A stretch of DNA of 64,000 nucleotides from Tenrec ecaudatus (GCF_050624435.1 NC_134539.1:41634001-41698000), one strand, 5' to 3'; counted from the stretch's first letter, positions 12,093-23,480 are shown. The notes: a model not told the origin generated them from the sequence alone. Program-made: numbers and translations.

Positions 12093-12116
12093 ATGCCTGA
12101 TGCAGAACTGATTTGA
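12093..12116 (+). other. Upstream ORF 2 of the TOPORS-like gene (7 codons)
   Basis: The ATG at 12093 reads MPDAELI before TGA at 12114-12116. It ends 41 bases upstream of the main ATG, so reinitiation is possible in principle. It is seen in sequence only. Confidence 0.3.
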
Positions 12117-12157
12117 GCCAATTTATTTCACATGCTACTGTGAAATACAATCTGTTT

Positions 12158-14281
12158 ATGGCGATGCTATTAGACAGCTCCTCTGACTGCGAGTGTCCAC
12201 ACTGTTTGGAGACTATCCAGAATGAGTCAGACGGAAACTCCTATTGCTCCAAGAACAGCAATGATTGTTTTCCTAGGAGATCAGAGAGAAAAAACCTCAC
12301 GCCTTCCTTTACCCAGTGCTTTCCAGCTGGATGTGGTTCCAGCAGACCAGAGAGTGATGCCAGGGAAGAAGAGGAGGAATGTTCTTCAGATTCTTGTCAA
12401 GTCAGTCACCTCAGACTGAACTCTGAGGACATTGCACGGAAAACCAGACCGTTGAGGGAGCTGACTATCCAAGAGTTACTGAGGGAGTTTGGGGATAGCA
12501 AGAAGGGCCAGCCCAACTCTACTTCCCTGGGCCACTTTAAAGAGCAGGTAGTTATGAAATTCAGAAGAGCTCTGTATTATTCTGGAGTTTGGGTGTCACA
12601 TGTTCAAGGCCACCGAGTTGAAGAACACTTTTCAGCTAATTATTTCAGGAGAAATCCAGGTAGCTTAGACCGACTAGTCCCCTGGTTGAAACGAGAGCTA
12701 ACTGCTGTTTATGGCGACTATGGATACACGGTGAAGAATATCTTAACCACGATCCTCCAGCACATGACAGAATATGATCTGGACAGTGGATCCTTTATTA
12801 ACCTTCTAGAACCTTATCTACTAGAGCATACGCACCATTTCATTCATGAATTTATCAGTTTTGTTCATTCACCTTACAACATTGAGACCTATGACCAGAG
12901 GGCTATTTATCAATGTTCTGCTCCTTCGGCGTGGGTGAAAAAGAAACCTCCTGCATCCGCACCTGTCTTACCTTTGCCTGAAGAGCAGGCTTTGCTGGTG
13001 TCTCACCATGATACGAGGCAGTCCAACAACGCTCAAGGTCAGTGGAATAGTGAGGAGCGATTGCCAGCAGCCTTAAAATCATTTCCAAATGGTAACTCTT
13101 CTGTGAAGAAATGTGACATGCCCCCAGGCCACCATAAATCAGTAAACAAAATCCATGTCTGGAGCAAAGACAAACCCGAATCAGGTGATCACAAAGGCAT
13201 ACTTCCTACTCATTCTACTCTAGATTGGGCTGCACCAAGGAAAGAGAGGCCACGCTTACTGAATTGCAAAACACGTGTCCAAGCGAGGAAGATGCCGTTG
13301 TTTCCTGGTGATGTCCCGGATCTTGGAAAGAGTGACCCAATTCGACGTACCTTTAGTACACCAGAAATTTTTAACCAGAAAGAGAGAGAAAGAAGGGTTT
13401 TGAGCCCCAAACAACAGATGGAGTTCCAGAAAAAAGATATAGAAAAAGAAAAATACTCAGATTCTTCAAAGAATTTTCAAAGAAGAACTCCCAGAGAAAG
13501 ATCTTTGGCTACCTGCAAAGCCGGAAAGAGGAACCCTTGTTTGAACTGCATTTCAGAAACCGCACTTTCTCCTAAGAGAGAGCATAGAAAGGTGTGTTCC
13601 TTCAGGAAGAAGAGAATGAAATGCAGACAGCCTTCTCAGGTTGTAGAAGCTGGTTCACATGTCTGCAGAACAATCAAGAGAAGATCAAGGTCCAAAACCC
13701 AGAGGTCCAAATCCTGCTGCATTGGATACAGAAAGAGATCGATAAGCAGAGAATCTAGTAATTTTTCTTTGAGAAGAGGCTGCAGAGGTGAACATGTTGC
13801 CCAGGATACTTGCTGTGACTTCTCAAGAGGAAAGCATGCCCATGGCTATGAGGTGGCCCAGAGGCGGTCATCCTCCACTACAGTCCAATGTGTGAAGCTT
13901 TGTGCAACAACCAGTGAGAAGCCCAGGTGTTCTCCAGGTGAAGATATCTCCCATGCTGTGAGCTGCAACAGTTCGACATACTTACAAATTGAGAGGGACA
14001 GTTGCCAGAGTAAACAAAAGATAAAACACAAAGTCACATTTCCGAGAGCTAGAAAAAACAGAGCTATTGGACACAGAAAAAACAAATGTCAATGTTCTGA
14101 TAAACAAATTAGTGGAGTCAGTAGTGAAGTATGGGATCAGGAGGGTGTAAGGCAAATGAGCAGTCCTGAGGGTATGTCTCTCTGCAGGAGACAAATCCCA
14201 AAGAAGAATTTAAATCTGCAGAAATGTCCTGTGGCCAAGAATGAACCCAAAGGAGACACACTATTTGAAAAACGGAGGTAA
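12158..14281 (+). CDS. TOPORSL: TOPORS-like protein, RING finger degenerate
   Basis: An open frame of 707 codons from the ATG at 12158 (a second ATG at 12164) to TAA at 14279-14281. The frame stays open up to TGA at 12098, but nothing between is an ATG, so 12158 is the first possible start. Residues about 127-257 closely match the conserved core of TOPORS, a nuclear RING-type E3 ubiquitin/SUMO ligase: 'FRRNPGSLDRLVPWLKREL' and 'HFIHEFISFVHSPYN' are near-identical to that family. Residues 13-16 (CPHC) correspond to the first RING cysteine pair. The remaining RING cysteines and the histidine are missing or scrambled (isolated C30, C37). Residues about 500-545 are Arg/Ser-rich ('KRRSRSKTQRSKS'), like the TOPORS C-terminal half. 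TOPORS itself is about 1045 residues, so this is shorter. A 2.1-kb frame in AT-rich DNA is unlikely without selection. It is probably the TOPORS-like (TOPORSL) gene. Ligase activity by the usual RING route is doubtful. Confidence 0.85.
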   Translation: MAMLLDSSSDCECPHCLETIQNESDGNSYCSKNSNDCFPRRSERKNLTPSFTQCFPAGCGSSRPESDAREEEEECSSDSCQVSHLRLNSEDIARKTRPLRELTIQELLREFGDSKKGQPNSTSLGHFKEQVVMKFRRALYYSGVWVSHVQGHRVEEHFSANYFRRNPGSLDRLVPWLKRELTAVYGDYGYTVKNILTTILQHMTEYDLDSGSFINLLEPYLLEHTHHFIHEFISFVHSPYNIETYDQRAIYQCSAPSAWVKKKPPASAPVLPLPEEQALLVSHHDTRQSNNAQGQWNSEERLPAALKSFPNGNSSVKKCDMPPGHHKSVNKIHVWSKDKPESGDHKGILPTHSTLDWAAPRKERPRLLNCKTRVQARKMPLFPGDVPDLGKSDPIRRTFSTPEIFNQKERERRVLSPKQQMEFQKKDIEKEKYSDSSKNFQRRTPRERSLATCKAGKRNPCLNCISETALSPKREHRKVCSFRKKRMKCRQPSQVVEAGSHVCRTIKRRSRSKTQRSKSCCIGYRKRSISRESSNFSLRRGCRGEHVAQDTCCDFSRGKHAHGYEVAQRRSSSTTVQCVKLCATTSEKPRCSPGEDISHAVSCNSSTYLQIERDSCQSKQKIKHKVTFPRARKNRAIGHRKNKCQCSDKQISGVSSEVWDQEGVRQMSSPEGMSLCRRQIPKKNLNLQKCPVAKNEPKGDTLFEKRR

Positions 14282-14594
14282 AATGGTTTTGAAAGTCAAG
14301 ACAGTCTACTCAACTAGCCACCAAAGAGCCTTGAAAGTATGACTAGAATCTGAGAAAGTTACTGAAAAGTTACTAAAAATCTGAGAAAATTACTAAAATG
14401 ACTCTTGATAACTAGAACTAAGCTTATTAAACTCAAGGCTCTTTCTGGAGAAAAAGCCTTATTAAATTGGCTGCTTATGTAAAATTATTTGTCTGCTTTT
14501 TTGAATTGAGTTCTTAAAATATTTTCACTTGATTTTCAATGTCAGTTCCAAACACCAGATTTGCAGTTCCAACATCAGAAAAAATTATACTATC

Positions 14595-14600
14595 AATAAA
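14595..14600 (+). terminator. Candidate poly(A) signal AATAAA of the TOPORS-like gene
   Basis: First canonical AATAAA downstream, 314 bases after the stop codon, followed by an AC/GT-rich region. Position and orientation suit a short 3' UTR. Confidence 0.5.
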
Positions 14601-14650
14601 AATGGCAACAACCTAACACAGATATACATGTCAAATATCTCTTAACGCGT

Positions 14651-14652
<2 letters not shown>

Positions 14653-14694
<42 letters not shown>
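14653..14694. repeat. (GT)n microsatellite, about 20 units
   Basis: Uninterrupted dinucleotide array following 'cgcgtgcac', followed by GAGA. Confidence 0.95.
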
Positions 14695-14696
<2 letters not shown>

Positions 14697-14699
14697 AGA

Positions 14700-16600
14700 G
14701 AGAGGTCCCAAACTTAACACATTCTAAATTTATGGGAAATAAGAAATAGTTGATGTCAAGATACAGTCACTACCTTCAAGGATTTCATAGTCACTTCATG
14801 AAAGTAGATGCAAGTTAATAGGACAAAACGAACCCTTATGGGATTTTAGTCCAAGCCTTTTCTATCTCTCGCCCTTGAAAACTGCACCTCCATGTGCCCA
14901 ATCAGCTTTCAGGAGAAGTTGCTATATTTGTAGATACTTCCACTCCCTTCTCCACGGGGCATGGGTCAAGTGATGGTGAGTACACCTCAATCAAGCTAGT
15001 GGTTGCATTTTGCCCTTGGCTCCAGTAAATGTCTCCAGTAGTTGCCCAGTCATAGTACATTCCTAATACATTTTCAAACTGGTTCTGAGAAAAAAATTAT
15101 TTTTATTTCAATGGTGAAGACATGGTAACAAATTTAAAGCTTCGATTCTATACCAAGCTATATATTTTAATTTGAGAAGAAAGCCATTTTGAAGTCAGAG
15201 GGAACAATTGGCAGGTGAAAGCAGAATCAATTCATGAGGTGAGAGAATTCTGGAAGCATTTCTGTCCCTGGTTCTCCTAGAACTTAAACTGTTCTGTCCT
15301 TCGTGTGTTTCTACATTTTTAAAAGGAATATTTCTTAATATTTTGTGAGGTGATAGATTTCTTCATGCTTCTCTTGCTAACTGTGGATGCACTATCACCT
15401 AGAGTCAACTAGTTCTCTGTAAATTGGCACAAGGAATGCCCGTGAGGGCCTCGAAAGAGGGACACCTGCCTTGGAGGTTTCTAGTAGGGCCACGGGGGTG
15501 AGTAGGAGCTTGTCAGGTGGATGTGTTGATAAGAGAAGTCAAGAAGAAGGAGCTCCTTAATGAAAAGGAAGAAAAATAACCATTTCCAACCTCCCTGTTC
15601 TCCACGGCCAGAAAGCTCTGAGATACTCACACACGGCAATCAGATGCCAGGGCACAAACATGAATAAAACGTGGCTGAGTTGTGTCCCCCGTAATAGTGA
15701 AGCACTTACAGGTTAACTTAAAATTCAAATGTATTGCTTTTTAAGTAATGGTTTGCTTTTAAAATAAATTTCTTTCAGAACTAAAACATTTCTAAAAACT
15801 AGAAAATGCATGGAACAAGTTATGAATCTGATTGATTATATTCAGTTGTAAGCAGCCAATTTCAGACAGTGCATTTTATTGCTTTCTTTAGTGTAGAATT
15901 GTAGACCATTGAACTCATCAAATCATGACTTCCCTGTCTCACCTGAGAAGAGTTTATTAGTGATATCCAACTGCAACCTTATTTTAACTTGGAATGAAGA
16001 GTATATTTTCTAAATCTCCCATAGGAACACTAAGAAATAATTTTTAACATATGGAATTCTCATAGTAAATTGACAGATGTTCCATATATCTCTTCTTTGT
16101 CACAATATGCATACTTCATAATAGAGATACAAAGATGTTTGTATAACAATCAGAAGAAATTATATACTATTTACTTCTTAATGGAAAGGAACAATCATTA
16201 CCATTTGAGTGTTGAGTATTATCAGACAACTCAACAGGCTTCCAAATCAGACTTCCAAACATGCTGATTCAATATCATGCCTTCACTCTGTTGAGAGGGA
16301 CTCTGGGTTGCATGAAGATTTAAAATGATGGCTATAGATTGTAACTTTTTAATAGTAAAGTTTCTTGGGATATATAAAATCATGAGATCAAGAATTGGAA
16401 AAGAATTTACAGTAGTTCACTGTGAGGGGGGTCACAATTTAGCAGCAGTTCACATTTAAACAGGAAGACCAAACACACTAGGTGATCAGATATATTATGA
16501 GCCAACAATCTGAGGTTCCTGGCAAAAGAGGTACCTTCATATCATACTCCATTAAAAGAGAAAATCTCTGGATAGAGAAAACCATATGGATATCGGAATG
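14700..16600. other. Unassigned, no gene seen
   Basis: About 1.9 kb downstream of the TOPORS-like gene. The longest open frame is about 65 codons. Nothing else is recognisable. Confidence 0.4.
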
Positions 16601-16605
16601 TCTTC

Positions 16606-16795
16606 ACATGGCGTAGTGGTTACACACTGGACTGCAATCCTCAATGTCAGCAGTTGGAAACCACCAGCAGCTCCACTGGAGAAACACGGCTTTGTAAACA
16701 GTTACAGGTGTTGGAAACTCACAGGGGCAATTCTACCTTTCTCCATAGGGCCGCTATGAGTCAGTGTTGACTCAATGACAGTTTGGTTCTCTATG
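16606..16795 (+). repeat. AfroSINE-type SINE
   Basis: Well preserved. The head 'gcgtagtggttacacactgg' resembles a tRNA A box, then 'cagcagttggaaaccacc' takes the B-box position and 'gccgctatgagtcagtg' the body end. Its order and length (about 190 bp) are those of afrotherian SINEs. It is the best copy in the window for defining the family. It is not a tRNA gene. Confidence 0.75.
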
Positions 16796-17129
16796 AACAG
16801 ATGTATCTCTGGATGATTTGCATGGAAATCTAGTTTCATTTGGCAAAACTTCTAGGGAAAGGATTTTTAAAAATCAAACTAAGTCGGTCCTACAAGAAGG
16901 GACGCGTGTAAGAGGTCAGTAGAGGAAAGGGATTCCCTGCTTTGGATGTTTCTTAAAAGGGCTGGGTCCCAACTATATGGGGAATTTGGAAGGCGTTTAA
17001 ATTTCCATTTAGCTCAAAGATTCCACGATTCTTTCGAGTCAAATTTGATAATGATCCAAATCAACCTTTAAACTTCATCAAAACAATGACTATCAAAATC
17101 CTTAAGTGCTCTAAAGCAGGCCAGCTAAA

Positions 17130-17314
17130 CAGTGGTTCCCCACCTGCCTAATGCGGAGACCCTGTAATACAGTTCATGTGGTGACCCCAGTCATAAAATT
17201 ATTTTCTATGATACTTCACAACTGTCATTCGGCAACTGTTATGAATTGGGTGACTCCTGTGAAAGGGCCATTCGACTCCCAAAGGGGTCGCGACCCGCGG
17301 GTTGAGAACCGCTG
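17130..17314. mobile_element. SPIN-like hAT element, non-autonomous
   Basis: About 185 bp with ends 'cagtggttccccacctg' and 'gggttgagaaccgctg', which are imperfect inverted repeats, and the interior 'ggggtcgcgacccgcgg'. It is the same family and orientation as the copy at 4347-4539. The flanking 8-bp duplication is not convincing. Confidence 0.8.
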
Positions 17315-17319
17315 ATTAA

Positions 17320-17970
17320 GAGCCAATGTCGTAGCAACGGTTTTAGGATGCTCAAGGCATTTTCCTTGGTGACTTTCTGGAGAGTCCCAAAATGGCAACA
17401 TCTGCCTATTATGGAAAAAATGTGAGAGGTAGCCAGAGTTTTAGCATAAAAATACCCAGGAAACCGTCATTACAGGGTTTTTTTTCCTCCACCACAACAT
17501 TGTTCCTGTTTATTCCTCTCAGCAAGCAAGGATAATTTTGTGAGAGTTTAGATAGGCAATCATTAGGTGTCAACCTTACAACCCTGATTTGACTCTTTTT
17601 TGACTTCCTTTGTTTCCTAATCTTACAAGCATCTTTTAAAAGCACCCATTTTTCTTTAGTGAATAATGTAAAAAGGGCTACATTGACATTGTTAAATTCC
17701 CAGGATGACCCTTAGTTCTTCAGAGATGGACTAAAGGGTTGGTATCATTTTAAAAAGTGCTTTCATGGTGTATGTGTCTATATATATATTCTTATATATA
17801 TAATATTCTTAATATATACATATATTCTTAAAAAGATGCCACTATATCTTATCATACCATTTACAAAAGGGGCTTTGTGCTTCTCCCATAAAATTGTAAT
17901 TGTATACAAAGATCTTTCTAACTTGAATTTTAAAGTGACACTGATATTTGCAAAAAAAATCTATAGACAC
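17320..17970. other. Unassigned, with TATATA-rich block at 17777-17832
   Basis: About 0.65 kb. The AT block consists of repeated 'tatattcttaatatata'-like units. No gene is visible. Confidence 0.4.
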
Positions 17971-17974
17971 CTTG

Positions 17975-18430
17975 GGTCTGTGTGTGGGGTGTTACACATT
18001 GATCATTGTGATTGAGTCCCCCTTTGTCCCGCCACTTTTCCCCTACCCTCACGGTCTCACTACTTCCATTATTGTTCCTGAGGGGATTATCTGTCCTGGA
18101 TTTCATGTGTTGAGAGCTCTTATCTGTACCAGTGTTCATGCTCTGGTCTATCCTGATTTGTAAGGTGGAACTGGGGTCATGATAGTGACGGGGAGGAATC
18201 ATTAAAGAACTAGAGGAATATTGTATGTTTCATTACACCCTGGCTGGCTGGCCCCTTCCTGTGGTTCTCCTGTGAGGGAATGCCCAATTGTCTACAGATG
18301 GGGTTTGGGTCTCCTCTCTGCCCCACCTCATTCACATGGATATGATTGTTTGTTTTGGGTCTTCTGTTGCCTGACACCTGTTGGCACCTCATGCTCACAC
18401 CTTTTGTGTAGCAGATTTCCCCAGTGCAAC
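17975..18430 (-). repeat. F2-family retrotransposon fragment, reverse
   Basis: Matches the reverse complement of 46.0-46.5 and 62.9-63.4 kb, for example 'ctctggtctatcctgatttg' and 'tctacagatggggtttgggt'. It is an internal fragment lacking the AATAAA end. Confidence 0.65.
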
Positions 18431-18529
18431 ACATTCTCTGACTGCTTCCCTGCTGCTTTCCTTGGTGTTGATTGTTTATCCAAGTAAAAGGAAATATTGA
18501 CAACTTCAATCTTTCTCCCCCAGGAGCAC

Positions 18530-18995
18530 ACTTAAAATATATACATTCTTCTCAACATTACCCATAGTTTGTGATGATCCACAACTTGAATTCCTTTGCA
18601 TTATCAACAAAAACACAAGTAAGCATTTTTTTTTCTGGTTTTAACTGCATTCAGCCCCGTGTCATCTGTCATCATCAATGAGATCCTTTGTTCTTCATCC
18701 TCTTCTGGCAGCAATCATTTTTGAATGTATGTATCAATGATATTTTTCAATAAATTTCCCATTCTATTGAATCACCTTTCCTTGGAATGGGCACAAATAT
18801 CTATCTATACCACTCAATTTGCCAAGTAGCTGTCTTCCAGGGTCTGGGTAGATGTGAGTGGGCACTTCCAATGTTGCATGCATTTGTGGAAATATTGCGA
18901 CTGGTGTTGTGTCAATTCCTGGAGCTTTGTTTTTCACCAACAACTTCAGTGCAGCTTGGACCTCATCCTTTAATACAATCCAAAATAGATGGAAA
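18530..18995 (-). mobile_element. RTE LINE fragment, minus strand
   Basis: Contains the complement of the RTE reverse-transcriptase 5' half: 'catagtttgtgatgatccac' is also seen at 39.08 and 20.70 kb. It is a broken copy separated from the larger copy at 19.7-22.2 kb by a SINE and unassigned sequence. Confidence 0.6.
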
Positions 18996-19179
18996 GAATA
19001 TAGTCATTGTACCTAAACAAACAAATAAATATTCAATCATTCCAAATGTTAAATGTTTTCTCTTGGAGGATCTCTAAAAACCCTTCAATTTATAATATTC
19101 TAATGCAATTTAAATCGCCACTTCTAAGTGACTTCAGTGCTACTGGAATTTTATGTGAGCATCGTTCCTCTGTTGCTGT

Positions 19180-19365
19180 GTCACTTGGTCCCTTCCAACT
19201 TATAATGGCCCTATGACAGAGTAAGCCGTCCTATAGGATTCCTGGGCTGTAATATTTACAAGAACAAAGCATCAGATCTTTCTCCCAGGAAGGTCATTTT
19301 AGGTTTGAACTGTTGAGTTTTGGGTTAGCAACCAAGTGCTTAACCACTGTGCCATGCGACAGATA
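19180..19365 (-). repeat. AfroSINE-type SINE, reverse
   Basis: Complement of the tail near 19185-19215 ('cttataatggccctatgaca'), the B-box-like 'aggtttgaactgttgagttt' and the head near 19365. About 185 bp, moderately diverged. Confidence 0.55.
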
Positions 19366-19369
19366 AATT

Positions 19370-19665
19370 CTATTCCATTATTAAGTAACTCCAAGAACAG
19401 TATTTGGACATGGTTTGTAAACACCATTGTGGAGTTTTTTTCCCTTATTGATATAGAGTTAGTATCTGAATACAGGTAACTTCAACCATTTCAGTTACAT
19501 TTTAATTATAAAGCTACTTAATAATTTGACAGGTGCATTTTATAAGAAACATATGTTTTAAGTGTTATTTTTATATATTAAATATTACACAAAACCAGGC
19601 TTTGAAACATGACTATTCCACATACACATGTATAATTTAGATACTCTGAAGAGTAAGTGTTTTGT
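19370..19665. other. Unassigned, no gene seen
   Basis: About 0.3 kb of AT-rich sequence without supported features. Confidence 0.35.
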
Positions 19666-19667
19666 TG

Positions 19668-22247
19668 TCATTGTAGTTCGGTGCCAAGACGGTTCTGACT
19701 CGTTGCAGCCCTACGTACAATAGAACACAGCACTGCCCAGTCCTGCGCCAACCTCAAGTGTTGCTATGATTGAACCCATTGTTGCAGCCACTGCTGATCC
19801 ATCTTATTGGGGGCCTTCTCTTTTTTCACTGTCCCTCTACATTGCCAAGAATGGTGTCTTTTTCCATGGTCTGGTTTCTCCTGGCAACATATCTGAATCA
19901 GGAGAACCCAAGTCTCACCGCCTTGTTTCTAAAGAGCTTCCTGACAGTACTTGGAAGACAGAATTTTTTTTTTTGGTTCATTTGACTATCCATGGTACTT
20001 TCAATGTTCTTCACCAATATCACAATTAAAAGGCATTGATTCTTCTTCAGTCTTCCTTATTCGATGGCCAACTTTCACATACATATGAGGTGACTGAAAA
20101 TACCATGGCTTGTGTCAGGTGCACCTTAGTTCCCAAAGTAACATTCTTGCTTTTTTAAGAGGAGTCTTGTGCAGCACACTTATCCAATGCAATCTGTTGT
20201 TTGACCTATGGACTGCTGCTCCCATGAACGTTGATTTTGGCTCCAAACAGGAACAAATCCTTCACAACTCCAACCTTTCCTCCATTTATCATGATGGTAC
20301 CTATTGCCCCGGTTTTGAGGATTGTGGTCTTCTTTACACTGAGTTGCAATCCATAGTGACGGGCTGCAATTCTTGACCTTCATCAGCAAGTGCTGCAAGT
20401 CCTCCTCATTTTCAGTATGCCAGGTTGTGTCATCTGCATACCTTAGGTTGTTATGAAACCTTCCTCGAATTCTGATGCCAAATCCTTCTTTATATAATCC
20501 AGATTCTCTGGTTATTTCCTTAGCATACAGATTGAATAAATAGGATGAGAAGATATAACCCTGACATAGACCTTTCTTGAGTTCACACCAGGCAGTATTT
20601 CCTTTTTCTATTTGCACAACTGCCTTTGACCCAAGTACAGGTTCTGCACAGACGCAATCAGGTTTACTGAAATTCCATTGTTCTCAAGGTTATTTATAGT
20701 TTTCTATGATCCACAAGTCAAAAGCCATTGCATAGTCAATGAAATACAAGTAAACATCTTTCTGGTATTCTCTGCTTTCAGTCAAGACGTCAACAATGAA
20801 GCCTTCACCTTAGTTCAACAAGGCTATCTCTTTGTCTATGTCCTCTTCTGAATCGGGCCTGAACTTGGGGCAACTATTCGTCAATGTACTGCTGCAACTG
20901 TTGTTGAATTTCAGCAAAAGTTTACTCACATGGAATATTAATGATATTGTTCTAGAAGTTGAGCCTTCTGTGGAGTCATATTTCTTTTGAATGAGTGCAG
21001 ATACAGATCTTTTCCAGTCAGTTGGCCTAGTAGCTCTCATTCAAATGCCTTGGCATCAACTACTGCATATTTTCAATGATCTGTCATCTTGTTGAAATAT
21101 TTCAATTACTTTTCATCAATTTCTGATGCCTTGTTTTTGTCTACCTCTTTCAGAGTAGCTTGGATGTCTTCATTCAGTACCATTGATTCTTGCTTGTATG
21201 CTATCCCTTCAAATGGTTGAATGTCAACTCGTTCTCTTTGGTAGAGTGACTGTATCATTTCAAACTTCTTTTGATATTTCCTGCATCATTCAATATTCTG
21301 CCTCAACATTTCAACTCAATGCCTGAGTTTTATTTTTAGTTCCTTCAAGTTCAGATATTCTGAATCTGTCCTTCCTGTTTTGCTTTCTACATCCAGGTCG
21401 TTCTCTCTTGAGCTATCCTTTGAAATGTTCCTCAAAGCTCTTTGACTTCATCATTTCTTCCATTGCTTTAGCTAATCTATGATTGAGAGCAAACTCCAGA
21501 ATTTCTTCTGACATCCATTCGCTCTTTTCTTCCCCTTCCTGTCTTTTGCTTTCTTCATGGATGATGTTCTTGATGTTACCCCACTGCTCATCAGGTTTTG
21601 TGCCATTAGTGTTTAATGCATCACATCTCTTCTTGATGATCAGTTGGGATATAGTCAAGGTCATATTTTTGCTCTTGTGCACTTCTTTTAATTTTCTTCA
21701 GTTTTACTCTGAACTTACATTTGAGCACGTGATGATCTGTTCTACATGTGGCACCTGGCCTGGTTTTAGCTGCTGATATCGAGCATCTCTGTGTTCTCTT
21801 CCCACAGACAGAATCCATTCGACTATGTGTATGCCACCTGGAGAAGCCCTTTTGTGTTGCTAAGAAGAGCTATCTGTGATGAAGAAGTGGTTGGTCTTGA
21901 AAATTCAGTCATATGATCTCAGTTTCATTTCTATCATCAAGGCCATGTTTTCCAACTACGATTCCTTCCAATTTTTTGCATTCTAATCGCCAATAATTAT
22001 CAATGCATCTTGATTGCATGTTAGCTCAGTTTCAGACTGAAAGCATCACATCGGTAAACTTCTCCAATTCCTTCATCACTAGCTTTAGTGGTTGGTGCAT
22101 ATATTTGAATAATATATTTATTGACTGGATTTTAGACTGTGAACATATTAGGAACAGAAAATAAAGGATACTTTGTCTACTTCAGAGAAATCTACCACTG
22201 AAAACCTTATGTATAACATTGAAGCATTTTTACTTCTGTGAAATTAC
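19668..22247 (-). mobile_element. RTE (BovB-type) LINE, minus strand, dead
   Basis: About 2.6 kb on the minus strand. The 3' tail at 19668-19830 ('ttgttgtcattgtagttcgg', 'ttctgactcgttgcagccct') is a strong marker of the afrotherian RTE. The reverse transcriptase carries LRYADDTTW (YADD active-site motif) near 20428-20445 inside an open stretch at 20180-20617. A Lys/Glu-rich linker is at 21413-21818 and the endonuclease-side region lies at 21.8-22.25 kb. Frames are broken by stops between these blocks, so it cannot be active. The YADD block is the only long open part. Confidence 0.85.
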
Positions 22248-22256
22248 CAAGTCTGG

Positions 22257-22745
22257 ATGTGTTAGGGTTCTCTAGAGAGACAAAACCAGATTGCTAGTAA
22301 TTATATATAAATATATTTATAAAGATAGATATATAACACAAGAAATGAACCATTAAATTATATACAGATAGATAATACAAGAAATTAACAGTTAAATTAT
22401 AGAGCAGTGAGACACTAGCAGTCCTTTAAGTCTTGAGAGCCGCCAGTCCCTTTTCTGTAGAGAGAGAGAGAGCTGGGCTATATATACCCAGGCAGCAAAC
22501 AGCAAGGCAGGTCACTAACTACCAGCAACTGTAGGTCCCCAGCTCCAGAGATGAACATTACAATCGTGTGGAGTTAAAGGGACCTTAACTTAAAGTGACA
22601 CAGTCCACAGGCTAGGCATCCCACAGGTAGTGTACCCCTTTAAATTGAGGCACAGAACTAGCAAGGCAAGGCTCACCGAGCCATTTATCTCTCCACCCTT
22701 CAATGAATCCTACTTGTGTTTATCGGCCAGGCTGGCACAATAAGC
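22257..22745 (+). repeat. F1-related repeat, hybrid subtype
   Basis: Starts 'gtgttagggttctctagaga' like an F1 left end and finishes with the F1 subtype A right end ('ccatttatctctccaccctt', 'ggctggcacaata'). The middle third is different, with A/T-rich arrays 'tatatatataacac' and a 'gagagagagagag' block. It looks like a third F1 subtype or a recombinant. Confidence 0.55.
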
Positions 22746-22749
22746 TATC

Positions 22750-23190
22750 GCACTGGATGAGAAAACAAGCAAGGAATGGATGCTACAACCTAATGTTGAT
22801 GCCAGGCAGGTATCAATTACTCTTCTACATAATCTCTTCAATGCTTCCTTTCCAAGTCGAGACTGCAGCATGCTCTTTGCTTTTCTCATTACGGTCACTT
22901 ATTTATTTTTGAATATGGTCTCAAGATAAGTAATCCCCCAATCACAGAATATTGGTTTATCAATCAGGCCAAACTACAGTCTATCTTCATGCTGGCATCT
23001 ATCTTCGAGTCTTCTTTGCTGCTATTGACTAGAGAGTACTTACTTACTAGATCCAATTTAAGGTACACCTTTTTAAAGCCGTACTTGCTATTATCTCCAC
23101 TGTCATCGATTGCAAGTGGATAATTATTTCCTTTCCACTCTCTGAGAAAATTCTATCTTAATACCAAAAATACATATTTTGCCTTTTATT
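22750..23190. other. Unassigned, no gene seen
   Basis: About 0.45 kb. It may include a diverged end of the RTE on its right flank, but I cannot show it. Confidence 0.35.
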
Positions 23191-23194
23191 TAGC

Positions 23195-23480
23195 ATTTTA
23201 AAAATCATTTTATTGGGGGCTCATGCAACTCTTATCACAATCCATACATGCACCCCTTGTGTCAAGCACTTTTGTACATTTGTTGCCATCATCATTCTCA
23301 AAACATTTGCCTTCTACTTGAGCCCTTGGTATCAGTTCCTCATTTTTTCCCTCCCTCCCTGCACCTCCCTTCCCAATGAACACTCAATAATTTATAAATT
23401 ATTATTTTGTCATATCTTACACCATCTGACATCACCCTTCACTCCTTTCTCTGCTGTCCATCCCCTATTTTGCCTTTGAA
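23195..23480 (-). repeat. F2-family retrotransposon, 3' end, reverse
   Basis: Begins with the complement of an A-tail and AATAAA ('aatcattttattgggggctc'), then 'acaatccatacatgcacccc', as at 40.75 kb. It is a 5'-truncated insertion with its 3' end to the left. Confidence 0.75.

Noticed and set aside
12113..12157. Extending the TOPORS-like protein upstream to 12113
   Set aside because: That start would be TTG; the first ATG in the frame is at 12158, and eukaryotic initiation at TTG is not supported.
16606..16795. tRNA gene
   Set aside because: The A-box and B-box like motifs belong to an AfroSINE; it lacks a tRNA-length cloverleaf and continues into the SINE body.
20180..20617. 145-codon frame with YADD as a functional reverse transcriptase gene
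   Set aside because: It is the only open block of a decayed RTE LINE; stops interrupt the protein on both sides.
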